Positions 1-7,715 of a stretch of DNA of 53,014 nucleotides are shown here, piece after piece. Made by a program: the position numbers and the translations under genes. Each line of letters opens with the position of its first letter. The first letter of the stretch is position 1. The DNA comes from Bacteroidales bacterium. GTDB taxonomy: Bacteria > Bacteroidota > Bacteroidia > Bacteroidales > PXBB01. Location: the NCBI GenBank assembly GCA_003565735.1, contig PXBB01000088.1, positions 1-53,014 of the forward strand. Direction: 5' to 3'. A model generated the notes under the pieces. The model saw nothing but the letters and a program-made list of their open reading frames with translations. It made no database searches and was not told where the DNA came from.

Positions 1-680
1 CCCTCCATATGTCCCTGAAAATAGGCTTGTTGAACGACTGCATTTTGTGCAGCATAACCCACAAGACCACCTGCATAACGCTTGGCTTTTATTTCGCCAG
101 TTGCAAATACAGACTTTAAAAACGCTTTGTTCCCATGATTAGAAGTTTGCCCTTGCATATATGCCACAAAACTACCAGCATATTCTTCGGCAATTATGGA
201 AACATCTACCAATCCCAGGTCAAAAACTTTGGCTTCTTTAGTGGCATCTGATTGAATCATGGCAAACAAACCCACATAGTCCTCACTTGGTCTGTTTATA
301 TATAGGTTGCTGATGATGTGACCGCCCCCATTATAAACACCTCTAAAAGGATTGGCATTATTACCAGAGCCCCCTGTTCCAATAGGTTTCCAACCTTTAC
401 CATTATCCCACTGTGTGATATCTGCATCAGATAAGTCAATATGTGCTGTTTGTAAAAAATGCTTATCCCACGATGAGGCATTTTGGGTAATCCAATACAA
501 ATTCTGCCAATTACTTATTAAATAAGGGTCCGATTCTGTACCACTGCCCTGAGGCTGCTGCGCTTGCTGCGAAAATGCCGGCGCTCCGATAAATATAAAA
601 ATCGTTATAAATATTAACAATACAGCTAATCGGTCTATGCCAAGTTTTGTATTTATAAAATTATCATTTTGGTATTTCAT
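1..680 (-). CDS. Secreted GLUG-repeat protein, C-terminus cut by window edge
   Basis: An open frame starts at ATG 680 and stays open to base 1, so only about the first 226 residues are present. Residues 1 to about 39 form a long signal peptide: a charged N-terminus, a hydrophobic run (LAVLLIFITIFIFIG), and an APAFS-Q cleavage region. The mature part begins with GSGTESDPYLIS, then NLQNLYWI-type text, and later has FRGVYNGGGHIISNLYI, YVGLFAMI and YAGGLVGYA. These are the recurring phrases of GLUG-motif beta-solenoid proteins found in bacterial surface adhesins. In Bacteroidota such proteins are commonly exported and often end in a type IX sorting domain, but that end lies outside the window. 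The substrate or adhesion target cannot be inferred. Transcription runs out of the window, divergent from the carotenoid operon. Confidence 0.8.
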   Translation of the reverse strand, partial: MKYQNDNFINTKLGIDRLAVLLIFITIFIFIGAPAFSQQAQQPQGSGTESDPYLISNWQNLYWITQNASSWDKHFLQTAHIDLSDADITQWDNGKGWKPIGTGGSGNNANPFRGVYNGGGHIISNLYINRPSEDYVGLFAMIQSDATKEAKVFDLGLVDVSIIAEEYAGSFVAYMQGQTSNHGNKAFLKSVFATGEIKAKRYAGGLVGYAAQNAVVQQAYFQGHME

Positions 681-1095
681 TTTGCGTTTTCTTTTTTTGT
701 ATTTTTATAGTTTATTCTTTTCCTATAAAAAATTTGAGAACTTATGTAGTTAAATTATATATATGTGATATATTTATATCCGCAATGCATGTGCCATATA
801 AAAAAAACAAACACATATGAACCTCACTATCTGACTATTATTAATTTTTAAGTGTTCGTGGGAAAGCAAAAAGTGTCCCATTTTGAAACTTTTATTTTAA
901 AAAATGGACACAAATACATATCTTATGTTTTTTGTATTTTATAATAAGTATTACAATTTTTCATCTGAACTATTGACAAAAAGAATAGTGTATAAGCCTT
1001 TTAAATCAAATGGGTCAGTTTCATTCTCTTGGTTATAAAAAAATAGTATTTTTGTTGTGGTATTAGAAACTAATACGTATGTGCATACTTAAGGG
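681..1095. other. Divergent intergenic region
   Basis: No gene is supported in these 415 bases. They hold the upstream regions of the GLUG gene (minus) and the carotenoid operon (plus). An imperfect inverted repeat lies at 873-911: GTGTCC-C-ATTTT pairs with AAAAT-GGACAC around an AT-rich loop of about 20 bases. It could be an operator, a hairpin or the relic of a small element; nothing in the sequence decides this. A promoter-like element for the plus-strand operon is listed separately. Confidence 0.6.
1047..1054 (+). promoter_or_regulatory. Candidate -7 element of carotenoid operon promoter
   Basis: TATTTTTG matches the Bacteroidota -7 consensus TAnnTTTG and lies about 48 bases before the likely start codon at 1102. 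No well-spaced -33 TTTG is visible; the nearest TTG (1029-1031) is too close. Transcription would begin near 1060. Confidence 0.4.
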
Positions 1096-1101
1096 TTGAC
1101 C

Positions 1102-1779
1102 ATGCAAAAAAAATTATCCATGAAAAACATTGGGATATTGGTTTTTGATAATGTTGAACTTCTCGATTTTGCCGGACCTTTTCAGGTTTTTAGTGCATCA
1201 AATACATGCAGCACAAAAAAGCATTTCAATATTCTTACGGTTGCAAGTTCTTTAAGTCATATAAAAACTTCAAACGGGCTGGAAATAGTGCCCCAATACG
1301 CCATAGACCAACACCCTGATATTGACATATTGGTTATTCCCGGAGGTGACGGCACAAAAAGCCTGCTGAACAAAAAGCAATTATTAGATTGGCTCCGGTC
1401 AATCATTCAGGGCACTATCATCACTTTGTCAGTATGTTCAGGCGCAAGAATTTTGGCAAAACTTGGCTTACTTAAAAATCTGGAATTCACCACGCATCAA
1501 GAGGTTGTTGAAGATGTTTTGACCATTGAGCCAAAAGCTGTCTATGATAAAAATAAACGCTTTGTTGATAATGGTAAAATAATGACTTCCGCAGGCATAA
1601 GTACCGGCATTGATTTAGCCTTACATATTGTTGAAAAGCTACACGGAATTTCATTAAAAAAAGCTGTAATGGATTACATGGCATATAAGCTGCCACAAAT
1701 ACATAACAACAAAGAACTTAAAACGAACGAAACATCCTCTTGTTTATCAAAGGCCAACAAACAGGAATCAAAAAACTGA
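1102..1779 (+). CDS. DJ-1/PfpI family protein (GATase-1-like)
   Basis: The protein belongs to the DJ-1/PfpI superfamily. Starting at ATG 1102 it has 225 residues; an in-frame TTG at 1096 and a second ATG at 1120 (MKNIGILVFDN) are alternatives, and 1120 fits the family start best. The nucleophile elbow is LSVCSGAR with Cys at about residue 112. VIPGGDG precedes it and TSAGISTGIDLALHIVE follows. These features resemble the sensor domain of GlxA-like AraC regulators and isonitrile hydratase-like proteins, but there is no DNA-binding domain. The last 30 residues are polar and probably disordered. It is the first gene of the carotenoid operon, only three bases before crtB. A protective or redox role there is guesswork; the family assignment is firm, the reaction is unknown. 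Confidence 0.8.
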   Translation: MQKKLSMKNIGILVFDNVELLDFAGPFQVFSASNTCSTKKHFNILTVASSLSHIKTSNGLEIVPQYAIDQHPDIDILVIPGGDGTKSLLNKKQLLDWLRSIIQGTIITLSVCSGARILAKLGLLKNLEFTTHQEVVEDVLTIEPKAVYDKNKRFVDNGKIMTSAGISTGIDLALHIVEKLHGISLKKAVMDYMAYKLPQIHNNKELKTNETSSCLSKANKQESKN

Positions 1780-1782
1780 TAT

Positions 1783-2634
1783 ATGAAAGCTGATTTTTTT
1801 GTTGATAACTGTTATAAAGTTTCTGAATTGATTACCAAAAGATACAGCACATCTTTTTCTTTGGCATCATCGCTATTGGATAAAGAAAAGCGCTATGCCA
1901 TATATGCCATTTACGGCTTTGTACGCCTGGCTGATGAAATTGTTGACAGTTTTCATAAGCATGATCAGGAATATTTACTTAAAAAGCTGAGTGAAGATTT
2001 GGATTATGCACTGAAAAATAACATCAGCACCAATGTGCTTTTAGTTGCTTTTGCAGATACCGTGAAAAAATTCAATATCGAAAAGGCGCATATCAACTCA
2101 TTTATGGAAAGCATGAAAAGTGATTTAAGTAAAACAACCTATACGAACCCTGCCGATATTGAAAAGTATATCTATGGGTCGGCTGGCGTGGTGGGCTTGA
2201 TGTGTTTAAAAATATTCTGCGATGGCAATCAGGGACTGTATGAAAAACTAAAAAACCCGGCAGAGAAATTAGGCAATGCTTTTCAAAAAGTAAATTTTTT
2301 ACGCGACTTAAAAAATGACATGCAATATTTAGGTCGCACTTATTTTACAGAAATTTCTATTACCAATTTTGACACACAAAGCAAGGTGTTAATAGAACAA
2401 TCCATTCAAAAAGATTTTGATGCTGCATGGCCTGGCATCAGGAAGCTACAGGGGAAACCCAAACTAGCTGTGGCTTTAGCTTATTTTTATTATCTTGCTT
2501 TATTTAAAAAAATAAAACGCGCCTCAGCTAAAGAGGTAGCATCAAACAGAATCAGAATAAATAACCTGAAGAAGTACCTGATCATTATCCGCGTTTTTTT
2601 CTTGTATAAATTTAAACTTATTAACTTATTATAA
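1783..2634 (+). CDS. crtB: Phytoene synthase (squalene/phytoene synthase family)
   Basis: This enzyme condenses two geranylgeranyl diphosphates into phytoene, the first committed step to C40 carotenoids. The 283-residue length is typical. The first Asp-rich motif is DEIVD at residues 51-55, preceded by a YSTSFSLAS substrate-pocket stretch near residue 21. The second is FLRDLKND, with Asp175 and Asp179 as diphosphate/Mg ligands. The family also contains squalene synthase and HpnC/D-type enzymes, but the neighbouring CruF-like and desaturase genes point to phytoene. It sits three bases after the DJ-1 gene and 43 bases before the hydratase gene, in one operon. No GGPP synthase (crtE) is in the window, so the precursor must come from elsewhere. 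Confidence 0.88.
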   Translation: MKADFFVDNCYKVSELITKRYSTSFSLASSLLDKEKRYAIYAIYGFVRLADEIVDSFHKHDQEYLLKKLSEDLDYALKNNISTNVLLVAFADTVKKFNIEKAHINSFMESMKSDLSKTTYTNPADIEKYIYGSAGVVGLMCLKIFCDGNQGLYEKLKNPAEKLGNAFQKVNFLRDLKNDMQYLGRTYFTEISITNFDTQSKVLIEQSIQKDFDAAWPGIRKLQGKPKLAVALAYFYYLALFKKIKRASAKEVASNRIRINNLKKYLIIIRVFFLYKFKLINLL

Positions 2635-2677
2635 ATCATCCACACAATAAACTGCATTATTTAAAAAAAATCGTCAT

Positions 2678-3337
2678 ATGGAACTATTTCCAAAAAACAA
2701 ATACTCTTTAAACAGAATAAAAAGTTTTATAATATCATTTTATTTAGTGGGGTTTTTAGGGTTTCTTATCCCTGCCACCAGAGAGCTTTTTATACTTCTC
2801 ACGCCGCCGGCTTTAATACTGTCAGTATATTTATTAGGCATCTATCATACCAATTACAATTTAAAAACAGTAGCTGTTTTTGTTTTTGTATTCTTGTCCG
2901 GTTATTTTATCGAGGTTATTGGCGTTGAAACGGGTCTTGTTTTTGGCACTTATTATTACGGGAAGGCATTGGGGTTAAAAGTGTTTGAAACGCCCCTTAT
3001 GATAGGCGTCAACTGGCTTTTTCTAACATATGCCGCAAGCTCAATTGTTAAGAGCCTAAGTTCCGTAAAATGGGTAGTAGTACTCTCTGCCCCCTTATTG
3101 ATGGTGGTATATGACATAGTTATGGAAATCGTTGCCCCTAAAATGGACATGTGGTACTGGCAGGATGGCCAAATTCCATTACAAAACTACATAGCATGGT
3201 ATTTAATAGGTGTTTTTTTGGTAAGTGTATTGGAAGTTTTCAAAATCAATACGGCCAATAAAATAGCCAAAACCATTTTCTTTAGCCAGTTCTTGTTCTT
3301 CGTTCTTTTAAGTATTGTTTACAAAATGTTTCTGTAA
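2678..3337 (+). CDS. cruF: CruF-like carotenoid 1',2'-hydratase (DUF422 membrane protein)
   Basis: A 219-residue membrane protein with about six to seven hydrophobic segments. It carries the marks of the DUF422/CruF family: FIEVIGVETGLVFGTYYYG at about residues 76-94, a PLMIGVNWLFLTY segment near 107, and a YDIVMEIVAPKMDMWYW stretch with conserved acidic residues near 144-160, followed by GQIPLQNYIAWY. CruF enzymes add water across the terminal double bond of an acyclic carotenoid end, giving a tertiary hydroxyl that later enzymes can glycosylate. The stop TAA and the next start ATG share one base (TAATG), which suggests translational coupling to the acyltransferase. No lycopene cyclase is present here, so the product in this locus is inferred to be acyclic at least at one end. 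The family call is strong; the exact substrate is inference. Confidence 0.75.
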   Translation: MELFPKNKYSLNRIKSFIISFYLVGFLGFLIPATRELFILLTPPALILSVYLLGIYHTNYNLKTVAVFVFVFLSGYFIEVIGVETGLVFGTYYYGKALGLKVFETPLMIGVNWLFLTYAASSIVKSLSSVKWVVVLSAPLLMVVYDIVMEIVAPKMDMWYWQDGQIPLQNYIAWYLIGVFLVSVLEVFKINTANKIAKTIFFSQFLFFVLLSIVYKMFL

Positions 3338-3960
3338 TGACAGTGCAAGCCAGACATCATTTCATAATATCACCTGCATTTAAATTGCTGACACGTTTTT
3401 TAATAAAAAAACATTTTGATAAGGTATATGTTGAAGGCTCTTACGAAGACACCGGGCACCCCATACTGCTTATTGCAAACCACAGCAGTTGGTGGGATGG
3501 CTTCTGGATAATGTATTTAAATCTTACGGATATGCATCGAAAAGTTTACTTTATGATGCTTGAAAAGGAACTTCAAAAGTATTGGTTTTTTAAATATACG
3601 GGTGGTTACCCCATAAAGAAAAAAACACGTAATACTTTGGAAACAATAAATTACACTTTAAACTTACTCAAAGAGAGAAAAAATATGGTTTTTATGTTTC
3701 CACAGGGGAAACTCAATTCCATGCATGATAGAAACATGGTTTTTGAGCAAGGTGCACAAAAAATTATTGAAAAATCATCACCTGACTTGCAGATACATTG
3801 CGTTGTTTTTTTAACAGATTATTTTTCCAAGCCAAAACCCAGCCTGTACATTTACCGAAAATCTTATACCGCTGCCTATGTGAAACAACACTCTTTGCAA
3901 GAAACATATGCCTCCTTATATGATTGTGCATTAAAAAAACAAATCACCAAAAATTTATGA
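3337..3960 (+). CDS. PlsC-type acyltransferase, possible carotenoid-glycoside acylase
   Basis: A 207-residue lysophospholipid acyltransferase-family protein. The catalytic NHSSWWD motif is clear (HX4D, His49 and Asp54). The second family motif, usually FPEGT(R), reads FPQGKL here, so the usual Glu is Gln. The gene is embedded between a CruF-like hydratase and a glycosyltransferase, sharing one base with the former and four with the latter. In Chlorobi the CruC glycosyltransferase and CruD acyltransferase decorate hydroxychlorobactene with an acylated sugar. By analogy this enzyme may acylate the sugar of a carotenoid glycoside. That role is inference from context; a general phospholipid acyltransferase is the alternative, although a second PlsC-like gene exists at 30245. 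Confidence 0.72.
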   Translation: MTVQARHHFIISPAFKLLTRFLIKKHFDKVYVEGSYEDTGHPILLIANHSSWWDGFWIMYLNLTDMHRKVYFMMLEKELQKYWFFKYTGGYPIKKKTRNTLETINYTLNLLKERKNMVFMFPQGKLNSMHDRNMVFEQGAQKIIEKSSPDLQIHCVVFLTDYFSKPKPSLYIYRKSYTAAYVKQHSLQETYASLYDCALKKQITKNL

Positions 3961-5051
3961 TGTTGTACTGGGCATATATATCGCTTACATTTGTGGCATT
4001 TCAGTTTATTAATGCCCTTTTGAATTTTGTTTTCCCCCAGAAAATAAAAGAAACGCCCCCCTTGAATAATGTTTTAATCTCTTTATTGATTCCGGCCCGA
4101 AATGAAGAAAAAAATATAAAATCCCTACTTGACAATTTACTTAAACTCCCTACACAAAACATTGAAATTATTGTCTATGACGATCAATCGACAGATGACA
4201 CTGCAAAGATAGCAGAAAGCATCAGCCATAAAAATCCAAACATCAAACTTTTGAAAGCCGTAAATAAAGCCGATGGCTGGTTGGGGAAAGCCCATGCTTG
4301 TCATCACCTGGCAAAACATGCCAAAGGGCAGTATTTAATATTTATTGATGCTGATGTCAGACTTTATGGCGCCATTATCGAAGAGGCCGTAGCTTACGCT
4401 GCCAGGTATCGGTTAGGGCTTCTCAGTATTTTTCCCATACAAATACAAAAAACACTGGGCGAAAGAGTGGCTGTTCCTGTTATGCACTATATCTTACTTA
4501 CGCTACTCCCCTTAATTTTTGTCAGACGCTCCCCTTTCAGAGCCCATTCAGCAGCTAACGGACAGTTTATGTGTTTTAATGCCGGCTTATACCATAAAAT
4601 TCAGCCTCATAAATTGTTTAAAAATAGCCTTGCCGAAGATATAGCCATAGCCTCATATTTAAAAAAACATAAACATAAAGTAGCTTGTATCACAGGCGAA
4701 GAAAAGGTGAAATGCAGAATGTATCATGGATATAAAGAAGCCCTTTATGGTTTTACCAAGAACATTTTTATGTTTTTTGGTAACAAGCCCTGGCTAAGTT
4801 TTTTATTTTGGGGTTTTGCAGCATTAGGCATTGTGCCCATGCTCTTTTTGAGCAACATTTTTTTAGCATGGTATGTAGCTATAGTCATAAGCACTTTAAC
4901 TCTTGTTTCTTTGAGCAGCCGTCAGAATGTTTTGTGTAACATTTTTTTGTTCCCCCTCCGGCTGTTTTTTTTATTACAGCTTATGATAAAAGCTGTTATT
5001 ATTAACAAAAGAAAAAACTATTTATGGAAAGGCAGAAGCGTGTATGCTTAG
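3957..5051 (+). CDS. Family-2 glycosyltransferase, CruC/CruG-like
   Basis: The start is taken as ATG 3957, which overlaps the upstream stop as ATGA; an upstream in-frame extension to 3924 would run inside the acyltransferase gene. The 364-residue product begins with a membrane segment and then a GT-A fold: LLIPARNEEKNI near residues 44-54, IIVYDDQSTDDT near 71-82, GWLGKAHACHHLAKHA, and FIDADV with the metal-binding DAD at 131-133. The C-terminal quarter has three hydrophobic segments. The GWLGKAHAC block and the membrane tail are typical of the glycosyltransferases found beside cruF (CruG) and in CruC. The likely reaction is transfer of a hexose to the hydroxylated carotenoid end. The donor sugar cannot be read from sequence. 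Confidence 0.78.
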   Translation: MMLYWAYISLTFVAFQFINALLNFVFPQKIKETPPLNNVLISLLIPARNEEKNIKSLLDNLLKLPTQNIEIIVYDDQSTDDTAKIAESISHKNPNIKLLKAVNKADGWLGKAHACHHLAKHAKGQYLIFIDADVRLYGAIIEEAVAYAARYRLGLLSIFPIQIQKTLGERVAVPVMHYILLTLLPLIFVRRSPFRAHSAANGQFMCFNAGLYHKIQPHKLFKNSLAEDIAIASYLKKHKHKVACITGEEKVKCRMYHGYKEALYGFTKNIFMFFGNKPWLSFLFWGFAALGIVPMLFLSNIFLAWYVAIVISTLTLVSLSSRQNVLCNIFLFPLRLFFLLQLMIKAVIINKRKNYLWKGRSVYA

Positions 5052-5141
5052 ATTTCGTTATTGGTAATTTTACCAGTATCGGAACGACATACAATAACAG
5101 ATAAAACATTTTGAGCAATCATTAAAAAATAAATAAAAATT

Positions 5142-6623
5142 ATGAGTAAAAGCGTATTAATAGTGGGCACAGGCCTGGGAGGTCTTGCAACGGGCCTAAG
5201 GCTTATCAGCAGGGGTTACAAAGTTACTTTTGTTGAAAAAAACCATAAGGCAGGCGGGCGACTAAATCAGTTAAAAAAAGACGGTTTCACATTTGATACG
5301 GGCCCCAGCTTTTTCAGCATGCCTTTTGAGTTTGAAGAACTAATAAATGATTGTGGTCTGGAAATGCCTTTCAGCTTTGTTGAACTCGAACCCCTTTATA
5401 CTGTTCATTTTAAAAGCGGCAACAAAAAGTTTTACTTGCACAAAGATATTGATAAGCTAAGCGCGCAATTTGAAGGCATAGAAGACGATTTTAAAAATAA
5501 GTTCACAGCTTATTTGAATAAGTGTGAAGCCCTTTACAATGATACTGTTGACATTGTTATCCGCCAGAATTTTGACAATTTGCCCGCCTATTTAAAAGCT
5601 TTAATGCAGGTAAACCCTGCACATCTTGGCGTATTACTCAAGTCCTTTTGGGCCCAGACCGGTAAATATTTCAAGTCGAAAGAGGCGCGACAGATTGTTT
5701 CGCTTATAGCCTTCTTTTTAGGAAGAACGCCTTACGACACCAATGCTGTTTTCACCCTTTTGTCTCACATAGAATTCAGACATAAGGGTTATTACAATAT
5801 AAAAGGAGGCATGTACACCATTGTTGAAGGTTTGCTAAAAGAGCTTTTGCAAAAAAATGCTACATTCCATTACAACACAGAAATAACAGACTTTACAAGC
5901 CAACGCGATACACTTACTGCACTGATTGATAAGAATGGCAAAGCATGGGAAGCCGATATTTTTGTAATAAACGCCGATGCCGCCATTTTCAGAGGACAGG
6001 TTCTAAAACACAAAAAATATTCTGATAAAAAGCTATTGAAAAAAAGTTGGACAATGGGTTATCTCACCTTTTATTTGGGTGTTAACATCAAACTGCCACA
6101 AGTTGAACACCATAATTACTTCTTAGGCGATAATTTTAAAACCTATGCCAAGACCGTCGTAAGTAAGTCACGTGCTATAAAAAACCCCTATTACTATGTA
6201 AATGTTCTTTCCAAATACAATACAGGCTGTGCTCCGGAGGGATGCGAGGCTTTATTTTTTGTTTGCCCCGTTCCTAATCTGTTAAACAAGCCCGAATGGT
6301 CTGATAAAGATGACATTGTTAATGGCATTATAGCGGATTTTTCAAAAAGAATTGACAAAAACATTGTACCGCATATTGTTTCAAAAACGGTTTATACACC
6401 CGAAGATTGGCAAAGCATGATGAACTCTTTTAAAGGAACCGGATTAGGGCTGTCGCACAAGATGCATCAGATAGGTGCATTGCGGCCAAAAAATCATGAT
6501 GAAGTTTATAAAAACACTTTTTATGTCGGCGCATCTACTGCTCCAGGCGCAGGATTGCCAATGGTCATAATAAGCTCGAAGTTAGCTACAGAAAGGATAT
6601 TGAAATCAGAGCCTGCTATCTAA
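5142..6623 (+). CDS. crtI: Carotenoid desaturase, CrtI/CrtD family
   Basis: This FAD-dependent desaturase has 493 residues, the usual length of phytoene desaturases. The N-terminus carries the dinucleotide-binding GTGLGG (residues 9-14), then VEKNHKAGGRLNQLKKDGFTF style text and DTGPSFFSMP. The C-terminal FAD motif is the YVGASTAPGAGLPMV region near residue 470, typical of CrtI. It is the last gene of the carotenoid operon, 90 bases after the glycosyltransferase. Because it is the only desaturase seen, it may carry out all desaturations from phytoene; alternatively it is the CrtD-type 3,4-desaturase acting on the hydroxylated end, with crtI elsewhere. The GPSFF variant of the usual GPSW/GPT motif does not settle this. 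Confidence 0.8.
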   Translation: MSKSVLIVGTGLGGLATGLRLISRGYKVTFVEKNHKAGGRLNQLKKDGFTFDTGPSFFSMPFEFEELINDCGLEMPFSFVELEPLYTVHFKSGNKKFYLHKDIDKLSAQFEGIEDDFKNKFTAYLNKCEALYNDTVDIVIRQNFDNLPAYLKALMQVNPAHLGVLLKSFWAQTGKYFKSKEARQIVSLIAFFLGRTPYDTNAVFTLLSHIEFRHKGYYNIKGGMYTIVEGLLKELLQKNATFHYNTEITDFTSQRDTLTALIDKNGKAWEADIFVINADAAIFRGQVLKHKKYSDKKLLKKSWTMGYLTFYLGVNIKLPQVEHHNYFLGDNFKTYAKTVVSKSRAIKNPYYYVNVLSKYNTGCAPEGCEALFFVCPVPNLLNKPEWSDKDDIVNGIIADFSKRIDKNIVPHIVSKTVYTPEDWQSMMNSFKGTGLGLSHKMHQIGALRPKNHDEVYKNTFYVGASTAPGAGLPMVIISSKLATERILKSEPAI

Positions 6624-6683
6624 ACTGTACTTAAAAAAACGGCTTGTGCTCAGTGCTACGGATGGCGTTTTGCTAACATGGCC

Positions 6684-6714
6684 ATTTCTCCTCCGATGCA
6701 ATCGGAGTCGAAAT
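6684..6714. repeat. Hairpin between convergent genes, REP-like
   Basis: A seven-base perfect stem, CTCCGAT (6691-6697) and ATCGGAG (6701-6707) around a GCA loop, is extended after two mismatches by ATTTC (6684-6688) and GAAAT (6710-6714). It sits between the ends of crtI (plus) and hypB (minus), followed on the plus strand by five Ts at 6720-6724, so it may terminate transcription. Its outer arms resemble short palindromic repeats that recur between genes in some Bacteroidota genomes; only one copy was noticed here. Confidence 0.5.
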
Positions 6715-6774
6715 GACAGTTTTTCAAAGTTTAATGATACCTATAAGTTTTTACCCGTGATAAAAAATAAAAAA

Positions 6775-7596
6775 TTATTTTTGGTTTATTAAGGATTTCA
6801 GCCATTCAAGCCATTTGTTCATACCATCACCGGTTTTTGCAGAAACTTCAAAAAACTCAAGATGGTGGTTCACTTGTAAAGCATAAGCTTTGGCTTTTTC
6901 CACATCAAAATCAACGTAGGGTAGCAAATCTATTTTGTTAATCAGGCAAATATCGGCAGAGTGAAACATGCCGGGATATTTTAAGGGCTTATCATCTCCT
7001 TCGGTAACGCTAATAACAACAACGCGTTTGGTTTCACCCAGGTCGAACATAGCCGGACAGACAAGATTGCCAACGTTCTCAATAATAAGCACAGCATTAT
7101 CGCCCACCTCTAATTTCTTGACGGCTTTATTAATCATGTCAGCATCTAAATGGCAGCCATTACCTGTATTAACCTGAATAACAGGCACGCCGGTTTTCTG
7201 GATGCGCTCAGCATCATTAAGCGTCTGCTGATCACCTTCAACAACATAAAAACTCAAATTCTGTTTGAGTTTTTCGATGGTTTTTTCGAGTAGTGTTGTC
7301 TTTCCGGAACCTGGAGAGCTCACCATATTGATGGTCTTAATATTTTTTGCTTCAAAATACCCCCTGTTTCTTTCGGCCAACAAAGCGTTTTGAGCCAGCA
7401 CATCTTGCTCCAGGTGAACTACGCGTTCTTCAGAAGCGTGTGCGTGATTGTGTGTGTGATTATGGTCATGCGCATGGCTGTGATTATGGCTGTGCGCATG
7501 GTCGTGGTTGTGTGCATGGCTGTGTTCTTCGTTTTGTCCGGGTACAATAAACTTAGTTGTGTTATGATTATGATCGCATCCGCATGTACTACACAT
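6775..7596 (-). CDS. hypB: Hydrogenase/urease-type nickel GTPase HypB
   Basis: HypB is a GTPase that delivers nickel during [NiFe]-hydrogenase maturation. The 273-residue protein begins with MCSTCGC, the high-affinity nickel motif of HypB N-termini, then has a remarkable stretch (residues 25-53) in which every second residue is His, 15 in all. The G domain starts at about residue 85 with the P-loop SPGSGKTT (94-101). It continues with GDQQT, NTGNGCHLDADM (metal-binding Cys-His), IENVGNLVCP and the NKIDLL specificity motif. No hypA, other hyp genes or hydrogenase subunits are in the window, and flanking genes are unrelated, so it stands alone. The His stretch could store nickel as well as deliver it. 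Function as HypB is confident; the client enzyme is not visible. Confidence 0.93.
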   Translation of the reverse strand: MCSTCGCDHNHNTTKFIVPGQNEEHSHAHNHDHAHSHNHSHAHDHNHTHNHAHASEERVVHLEQDVLAQNALLAERNRGYFEAKNIKTINMVSSPGSGKTTLLEKTIEKLKQNLSFYVVEGDQQTLNDAERIQKTGVPVIQVNTGNGCHLDADMINKAVKKLEVGDNAVLIIENVGNLVCPAMFDLGETKRVVVISVTEGDDKPLKYPGMFHSADICLINKIDLLPYVDFDVEKAKAYALQVNHHLEFFEVSAKTGDGMNKWLEWLKSLINQK

Positions 7597-7629
7597 AGTG
7601 TTAAAATATTATATGATTAATTTGTTATG

Positions 7630-7637
7630 CAAAATTA
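7630..7637 (-). promoter_or_regulatory. Candidate -7 element upstream of hypB
   Basis: On the minus strand the bases read TAATTTTG, a match to TAnnTTTG, placed 34 bases before the hypB start. A TTTG (minus; 7658-7655) lies 17 bases upstream, slightly closer than the usual 19-21. Confidence 0.45.
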
Positions 7638-7715
7638 ATGAGTTTTTTTAAACCCAAAGCTTTTATGCTATCTTTTTGACCCCATCTTTTTTCCCTGACC
7701 TGTATCGTTCATGCT

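Noticed and set aside
1783-2634. Squalene synthase or hopanoid HpnC/D
   Set aside because: The same family, but the neighbouring cruF-like, glycosyltransferase and desaturase genes favour phytoene synthase.
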